64,000 nucleotides of DNA from Streptomyces yatensis (GTDB lineage: Bacteria > Actinomycetota > Actinomycetes > Streptomycetales > Streptomycetaceae), in the NCBI RefSeq assembly GCF_018069625.1, contig NZ_CP072941.1, forward strand, positions 9,176,001-9,240,000, read 5' to 3'. Below the pieces are notes generated by a model, which saw nothing but the letters and a program-made list of their open reading frames with translations, was not told the origin of the DNA and did not search any database. A program made the position numbers and the translations under genes. Within the stretch, counting starts at the first letter, position 1; the number at the start of each line of letters is the position of its first letter. Shown one piece after another: positions 59,819 to 64,000 of the stretch.

Positions 59819-59854
59819 GGGGCGGGCGCCCCTTCCCTTCGGGGTGCCCGCCCC
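59819..59854. terminator. GC-rich hairpin in the 59.65-60.02 kb gap
   Basis: A 14-bp arm at 59819-59832 pairs with 59841-59854 with one G-T-type mismatch and an 8-nt loop. Together with 59958-59992 it forms a double terminator behind the minus-strand carboxypeptidase gene. The remaining part of this 370-bp gap contains no gene. Confidence 0.6.
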
Positions 59855-59957
59855 TGACCCTCGGCTCTCCCGACCAGCGCCTTCCCCGCGTCCGCTCCCG
59901 TACTCCAGGGAAACCCCAGGGTGCGGCGAAACCCGCGGGCGCGGGTGCCCACGCACC

Positions 59958-59992
59958 GGTGCCCCGGCCGGAACGAGTCCGGCCGGGGCACC
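59958..59992. terminator. Perfect 14-bp hairpin behind the carboxypeptidase gene
   Basis: The arms GGTGCCCCGGCCGG (59958-59971) and CCGGCCGGGGCACC (59979-59992) are perfect complements with a 7-nt loop. The hairpin lies 28 bp beyond the stop at 60021 on the minus strand. No T-tract, as is usual in high-GC actinobacteria. Confidence 0.8.
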
Positions 59993-60020
59993 GTGCTGTC
60001 GCCTTCGCGGGGCTTGTGGA

Positions 60021-60956
60021 TCAGTCCCGCTGGGCGCCCTTGGGAAGCTGGCGCCACTTCACCTCGGTGGTGGTGTCGTACGTCCAGTCGAGCATCTTCT
60101 TCGCGTCCGGGTAGCGGTCCGCGTCGTTGAGCACGACTCCCACGACCTCCTTGTCACCGCGCTTGGCGGCGAACACCAGACAGGGTCCGGCGGGGGTGGT
60201 GGTCCCGGTCTTGACGCCGATGGCGCCCTGGTACGAGCCCAGCAACTGGTTGGTGTTGTCCCAGGAGTAGTACCGAGTGTGACCGTTGGCCGCCGGTGCC
60301 TCCTGCTTGGTGGACACCGACTTGACGACCGTGTCGAACGTGGCGTTGTCCATGGCGCGGCGGGTCAGCTGCGCCAGGTCACGGGGCGTCGAGTAGTTGT
60401 CGCTGTCGGCCGAGACACCGTCGAACGAGTCGTAGTTGGTGTTGGCCAGCCCCAGGTCCTTCGCCTTCGCGTTCATCTTGGAGATGAAGGACTTGGTGCG
60501 CTCGGCGGTGGTGTCGCCGGTGCCGAAGGTGTCGGCCAGCGCCATCGCCGCGTCACAGCCGGACGGCAGCATCAGCGCGTACAGCAACTGGTTGACGGTG
60601 AGCTTGTCACCGGTCTGCAGGTCCGCCGTGCTGGCGCCCGCCTTGGTGACATAGTCGCGGTATTCCTGCTTGACGGTGACCTGCTTGTTGAGGTCCAGAC
60701 CTCGGGTCTCGAGCACCACGAGGGCAGTCATGATCTTGGTGGTGCTCGCCATCGGACGCTTGGTGTTGGCGTCCTTGGCCATCAGCTCCTTGTTGGAACC
60801 GGTGTCGAGCAGGTAGGCGCCCTGGGCGCTGACCTCCGGTGGCGGCTCGGCCGAAGCCTGGGCCATCGCCACCGGAACCGCGATCGCTACGGCCACCGTG
60901 GACGCGACCGCCGCGACTCTCCAGCGGGGGGTCACGATTCCACGACGTTTATGCAT
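60021..60956 (-). CDS. D-alanyl-D-alanine carboxypeptidase (DacA-type, PBP5-like)
   Basis: This 311-aa protein has an N-terminal signal peptide (VAAVASTVAVAIAVPVAMAQ with AQA-S cleavage). Active-site motifs: STTK at 71-74, SGC at 132-134 (the usual SxN has Cys in the third place) and KTG at 249-251. It trims D-Ala from peptidoglycan side chains outside the membrane. GGAGGG lies just upstream of the ATG. Single gene with two terminator hairpins behind it. Confidence 0.9.
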   Translation of the reverse strand: MHKRRGIVTPRWRVAAVASTVAVAIAVPVAMAQASAEPPPEVSAQGAYLLDTGSNKELMAKDANTKRPMASTTKIMTALVVLETRGLDLNKQVTVKQEYRDYVTKAGASTADLQTGDKLTVNQLLYALMLPSGCDAAMALADTFGTGDTTAERTKSFISKMNAKAKDLGLANTNYDSFDGVSADSDNYSTPRDLAQLTRRAMDNATFDTVVKSVSTKQEAPAANGHTRYYSWDNTNQLLGSYQGAIGVKTGTTTPAGPCLVFAAKRGDKEVVGVVLNDADRYPDAKKMLDWTYDTTTEVKWRQLPKGAQRD

Positions 60957-61143
60957 TCGCCCTCCGTTTCGATTGTTGAAGATTGGGCGACCGCATCGTC
61001 TCACCGGGCGAAACGCGCCTGCGCTTCGGGGTATCGGCCAGGCGATGGCATCGGGGAGACAACTACTCGCCGGGCCAGCACGGTTGGTCCGCCACGGCCG
61101 CGCGGTCCGGTGTGTGCGCTCCTCGGTCTGCGACACTCATCGG

Positions 61144-62070
61144 GTGAGCCGGACACTCGATCACGAGGCACTGCGTGGACGTGTCGCCGTCGTCGCCGGG
61201 GCGACCCGCGGCGCCGGGCGCGGGATCGCGGCCGCGCTGGGCGAGGCCGGCGCCACCGTCATCTGCACCGGGCGCAGCAGCGTGTCGGGCAGGGGCGGGT
61301 CGGACTACGACCGGCCCGAGACGATCGAGGAGACGGCCGAGCTCGTCACGCGGCTCGGTGGCACCGGCATCGCCATCCGCACCGACCATCTCGACTCCGC
61401 GCAGGTCGGGCGGCTGGCCCGGCGCATCCGCCACGATCACGGCGGCATCGACGTCCTGGTCAACGACATCTGGGGCGCCGAGCGGCTCAAGGGCGGGCCC
61501 GCCGACTGGAACACCCCGATCTGGGAACACAGCCTGGAGGACGGGCTGCGCATTCTCCGGCTCGGTCTCGACACCCACCTGATCACCTCGCACCACCTGC
61601 TGCCGCTGCTGATCGGCAAGCCGGGTGGTCTGCTCGTCGAGATGACCGACGGCACCGCCGCGTACAACGCCGACCGGTATCGCATCTCGGTCTTCTACGA
61701 CCTGGTGAAGACCGCGGTGAACCGGCTGGCCTTCTCCCAGGGCCACGAACTGGCGCCGTACGGGGCGACGGCGGTGGCCATCACACCGGGCTGGCTGCGC
61801 TCGGAGATGATGCTCGACGCCTACGGAGTCGGCGAGGACAACTGGCGTGACGCCTTGCTGCCGGACAGGGGCGAGGGCCGCCCGACCGCTCCCGGAGGCT
61901 TCGCGTCCTCCGAGTCCCCGCGCTATGTCGGCCGCGCCGTCGCCGCGCTGGCCGCCGACCCCGACCGGGCCAGGTGGAACCAGCGGTCGGTGAGCTCCGC
62001 CGAGCTCGCCGGGGAGTACGGATTCACCGACACCGACGGGTCGCGGCCCGACAGCTGGACCGCGACCTGA
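61144..62070 (+). CDS. Short-chain dehydrogenase/reductase (SDR, long-insert type)
   Basis: This 308-aa protein is read from GTG at 61144. It has VAVVAGATRGAGRGIAAALG for the nucleotide, CTGRSS for NADP preference, VLVNDIWG in place of NNAG, and catalytic FYDLVK (Tyr-x3-Lys). It resembles the group of SDR oxidoreductases with SGRGGSDYDRPETIEETAEL insert between strands. Substrate unknown. It is divergent from the carboxypeptidase gene. Confidence 0.88.
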   Translation: MSRTLDHEALRGRVAVVAGATRGAGRGIAAALGEAGATVICTGRSSVSGRGGSDYDRPETIEETAELVTRLGGTGIAIRTDHLDSAQVGRLARRIRHDHGGIDVLVNDIWGAERLKGGPADWNTPIWEHSLEDGLRILRLGLDTHLITSHHLLPLLIGKPGGLLVEMTDGTAAYNADRYRISVFYDLVKTAVNRLAFSQGHELAPYGATAVAITPGWLRSEMMLDAYGVGEDNWRDALLPDRGEGRPTAPGGFASSESPRYVGRAVAALAADPDRARWNQRSVSSAELAGEYGFTDTDGSRPDSWTAT

Positions 62071-62118
62071 CAGCTGGCCGGCTACCTGACAGAGATCCCG
62101 TCAGCGCTGATCAACGCG

Positions 62119-63069
62119 TCACGCGTATGGCGCCGGGTGTTCGGGCCGCTCCGCCACCGCCAGGGGAGGCTCGGCGCCACGCCGTCGCGCGGCCCGTCGG
62201 CACACCGCGAAACCGGCGGTGGCCAGCAGCAGATAGGCGGGGACGAGCAGCACCGCGTCCGGTGTCGTCTGCTCGGTGTGCCAGCCCGCGCCGCGCCGGT
62301 CGCCCTCCAGCACGATCCGGTTGACGGTCAGGAAGGTCAGATGGGTGCCGATGGCGGCCCACAGCGGAGCCCGGCTCACGGCCGTCCGGGCCGCCACGAG
62401 CGTCAGTCCGAACACGGTCAGGAGGATCAGGTAGTCGGCGGGATTCTGCCCGTCCGGGGCGAACCCGATCGGTTCCGGATCGCCGTCGGCCAGCTGCGCG
62501 GTCGCGGCCCCGACCACCGTCGAGGCCCCCGGCACCAGCAGGAACACCGCCGTCGTACCGAGGGCCGACACGGCAGCGCCGAACCGGGTGCGCAATGAGG
62601 TCCAGGCGTAGCCGCGCAGGGTCGTCTCCTCCGGCAGGGCTTCGAGCAGGAGGGCGACCACCCCGTTCGAGAGGAGGAACCCGGCGAGGGCGGCGGGCTC
62701 GATACGCGACCAGCGCAGCATGCCCGCGGCGGTGCCCGCGCCGAGGACGACGGCGGCCGCGGCCGCCGTCACCCCCACTCCGGTCAGCAGCGCACGCAGG
62801 CTCGCGCCCGCCCCGCCGAACCCGAGCCACGCCGGGGACCGGCGCCCCCGGCGTAGGAGGAGGAGTACGAGTGGCACGGCCAGCGCGGTGACCAGCGCGC
62901 CCGGGAGCACCCGGGCCGCGAAGCCGGTGAGCCCGAGGGCGTCGGCGGCGACCGGACCCAGGGCCGTGCCGACGCCGAGTGCCGTGGCCATCACCAGACC
63001 ACCGGTCAGCGCCCGGAGCAGGGCGGCGGCGGTCGAGGGGGCGGGCGTACCGGTGTGCGGCTCGGTCAT
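62119..63069 (-). CDS. CPBP-family (CAAX protease-like) membrane protein
   Basis: This 316-aa protein has about 8 membrane segments. The family motif EExxxRG appears as LPEETTLRGYAWTSLRTRFG, and a second motif with His in GTHLTFLTVNRI. These residues form the glutamate/His site of Rce1-type peptidases. It could be an intramembrane protease or self-protection protein; no bacteriocin-type gene is nearby. The 5' region toward DksA/TraR holds about 190 bp without a clear signal. Confidence 0.82.
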   Translation of the reverse strand: MTEPHTGTPAPSTAAALLRALTGGLVMATALGVGTALGPVAADALGLTGFAARVLPGALVTALAVPLVLLLLRRGRRSPAWLGFGGAGASLRALLTGVGVTAAAAAVVLGAGTAAGMLRWSRIEPAALAGFLLSNGVVALLLEALPEETTLRGYAWTSLRTRFGAAVSALGTTAVFLLVPGASTVVGAATAQLADGDPEPIGFAPDGQNPADYLILLTVFGLTLVAARTAVSRAPLWAAIGTHLTFLTVNRIVLEGDRRGAGWHTEQTTPDAVLLVPAYLLLATAGFAVCRRAARRRGAEPPLAVAERPEHPAPYA

Positions 63070-63262
63070 GGGGAGGTCCTCCGGAAGGCGGGGTGACTTC
63101 CGCCATCCTCACGTCCCACATCGCCACGAAGGTCGTAGCCACTGATGAAACCGCCCATACATCCTTCGGCGTACCGCGCGTCCGTGGTCTGAGCCATCGG
63201 CCGGGGCGGGCCACCCACGAAGCCGGCCCTCTGCAGGCCGGAGCCGCTCGGCGTCGCGCCGG

Positions 63263-63652
63263 TCAGCGGGGCCGGGCGGTAGCGCAGCGTACGCAGGTGT
63301 CCGCCGCCGGGCGTACCTCCAGGCGCTCCGCCGGGATCGGCTCGCCGCACACCGCGCACAGTCCGTAGTCGTCGCGGTCCAGCCGCCGCAGCGCCTCGTC
63401 CAGGGCGGTCAGATGATCGCGTGCCTGGGCCAGCAAGGCGGCGACATGGGCCCGCTCGAAGGCGGTGCTCGACCCCTCGGGGTCGTGCTCGTCATCGACC
63501 GCCACCAGGGCGTTCGACGCGACGATCCCCTCGAATTCGCGGTTCAGGGCCGCGATCTGCTCCCTGGTGCCGACCTGCTCGGCCACCAGCTGTTCACGGA
63601 TGGACGCGCGCTCGGCCGGAGACAGAGCGCCATGACGGGATGAATCGCTCAT
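63263..63652 (-). CDS. DksA/TraR-type zinc-finger protein
   Basis: This 129-aa protein has helical coiled-coil residues 11-85 and a C4 zinc finger with C99, C102, C120 and C123 (GLCAVCGEPI, TCVRCATARP). It resembles the DksA/TraR/RbpA-adjacent family that binds the RNA polymerase secondary channel; acidic residues at the coiled-coil tip (DDEHDPEG) are present. An AT-rich patch at 63748-63765 may hold its promoter. Confidence 0.85.
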   Translation of the reverse strand: MSDSSRHGALSPAERASIREQLVAEQVGTREQIAALNREFEGIVASNALVAVDDEHDPEGSSTAFERAHVAALLAQARDHLTALDEALRRLDRDDYGLCAVCGEPIPAERLEVRPAADTCVRCATARPR

Positions 63653-63776
63653 GCCGTCATAACCTCGGCGCCCCCGTCCGCATTCCGGTTCGCACCGGAA
63701 GCCTTGACGTCCGCCCACCCCGGCCCGGCCCGAGCGAGGTGGTCGTGAAATGTTAAACTACCTCTACACCCCGTGC

Positions 63777-63819
63777 TCGGCGCCGACCGGATTCCCCCCC
63801 CCGTGCCGGTCGGCGCCGA
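63777..63819. terminator. Perfect 14-bp hairpin behind the oxidoreductase gene
   Basis: TCGGCGCCGACCGG (63777-63790) and CCGGTCGGCGCCGA (63806-63819) are exact complements with a 15-nt C-rich loop. It lies about 36 bp beyond the stop of the minus-strand oxidoreductase. Confidence 0.8.
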
Positions 63820-63854
63820 TTCCCCCCGCCGCGGCATCCGAGCGGGCGCTCGGC

Positions 63855-64000
63855 TCAGTGCAGGGACGCCACCGAGTCCTTACTGAACGGAATGAGCTCG
63901 CTCATCCGGTCGTTCAGGACCTTCTCGGCCCACTGGGGGTCGGCGAGCAGTGCGCGGCCGACCGCCACGAGGTCGAACTCGTCCCGCTCCAGACGGTCGA
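63855..64000 (-). CDS. NADH:flavin oxidoreductase / Old Yellow Enzyme family (3' end only)
   Basis: Only the last ~48 codons are in the window. They read DEFDLVAVGRALLADPQWAE and KVLNDRMSELIPFSKDS, the well-known C-terminal FMN-phosphate-binding segment (GRALLADPxW) of OYE-type ene-reductases. The rest of the gene lies beyond 64000. Confidence 0.85.
   Translation of the reverse strand, partial: DRLERDEFDLVAVGRALLADPQWAEKVLNDRMSELIPFSKDSVASLH

Overview
The window is very GC-rich, with many GTG and TTG starts, Shine-Dalgarno-led genes with 4-base ATGA overlaps, duplicate zinc-independent ribosomal proteins and a Spo0M-type protein. This points to a Streptomyces chromosome or a close actinobacterial relative. 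That assignment is an inference from gene content and base composition, because no rRNA or other marker gene is present.

Region 1 (1-5.5 kb) concerns metal homeostasis. Cysteine-poor paralogues of ribosomal proteins S14, L28, L33, L31 and S18 surround a CobW-like protein that keeps a CxCC metal motif but lacks a P-loop. A Zur-like box sits between the two divergent transcripts. A CDF metal exporter, an ArsR/SmtB regulator, a truncated NmtR-like remnant and an APC transporter follow.

Region 2 (5.5-13.2 kb) holds ordinary chromosomal genes: a GT2 glycosyltransferase, a metallo-beta-lactamase-fold hydrolase, a DinB-like protein, Spo0M, a LysR regulator and a small HD-like protein. It also holds an 18-bp tandem repeat of about 17 units between two convergent genes.

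Region 3 (13.3-44.2 kb) is the core of the window. It is one long plus-strand operon for an extracellular contractile injection system (eCIS; Afp/PVC-like): sheath, tube, a T4-baseplate-like zinc-ribbon protein, cap, AAA ATPase, a 2178-aa eCIS-core (DUF4157) protein, tube-hub adaptor, LysM protein, hub, spike, PAAR-like tip, gp25, two J-like baseplate proteins, a beta-helix tail protein, a DUF6519 protein and an endolysin-like amidase. The last ~350 residues of the 2178-aa protein are visibly lower in GC, carry a nuclease-like motif and contain a TTA codon. They are followed directly by a low-GC gene that looks like a SUKH-type immunity gene and is translationally coupled to the hub adaptor. 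The arrangement suggests a polymorphic toxin-immunity cassette embedded in a Streptomyces CIS. No separate tape-measure gene, tail-fibre gene or membrane adaptor was seen.

Region 4 (44.2-64 kb) contains a TetR/UDP-glucose dehydrogenase/UDP-glycosyltransferase/DHA2 exporter group, SDR and XRE genes, GlsB-like and LytR-CpsA-Psr proteins, an F420-type reductase, a divergent inositol-monophosphatase-like protein, a DctA-PrpF operon divergent from a LysR gene, an HSL-type hydrolase, a DacA-type carboxypeptidase, an SDR, a CPBP protein, a DksA/TraR zinc-finger protein and the 3' end of an Old Yellow Enzyme-type oxidoreductase. Several perfect or near-perfect hairpins act as terminator candidates. 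No tRNA, rRNA, CRISPR array, insertion sequence or prophage integrase was recognised.
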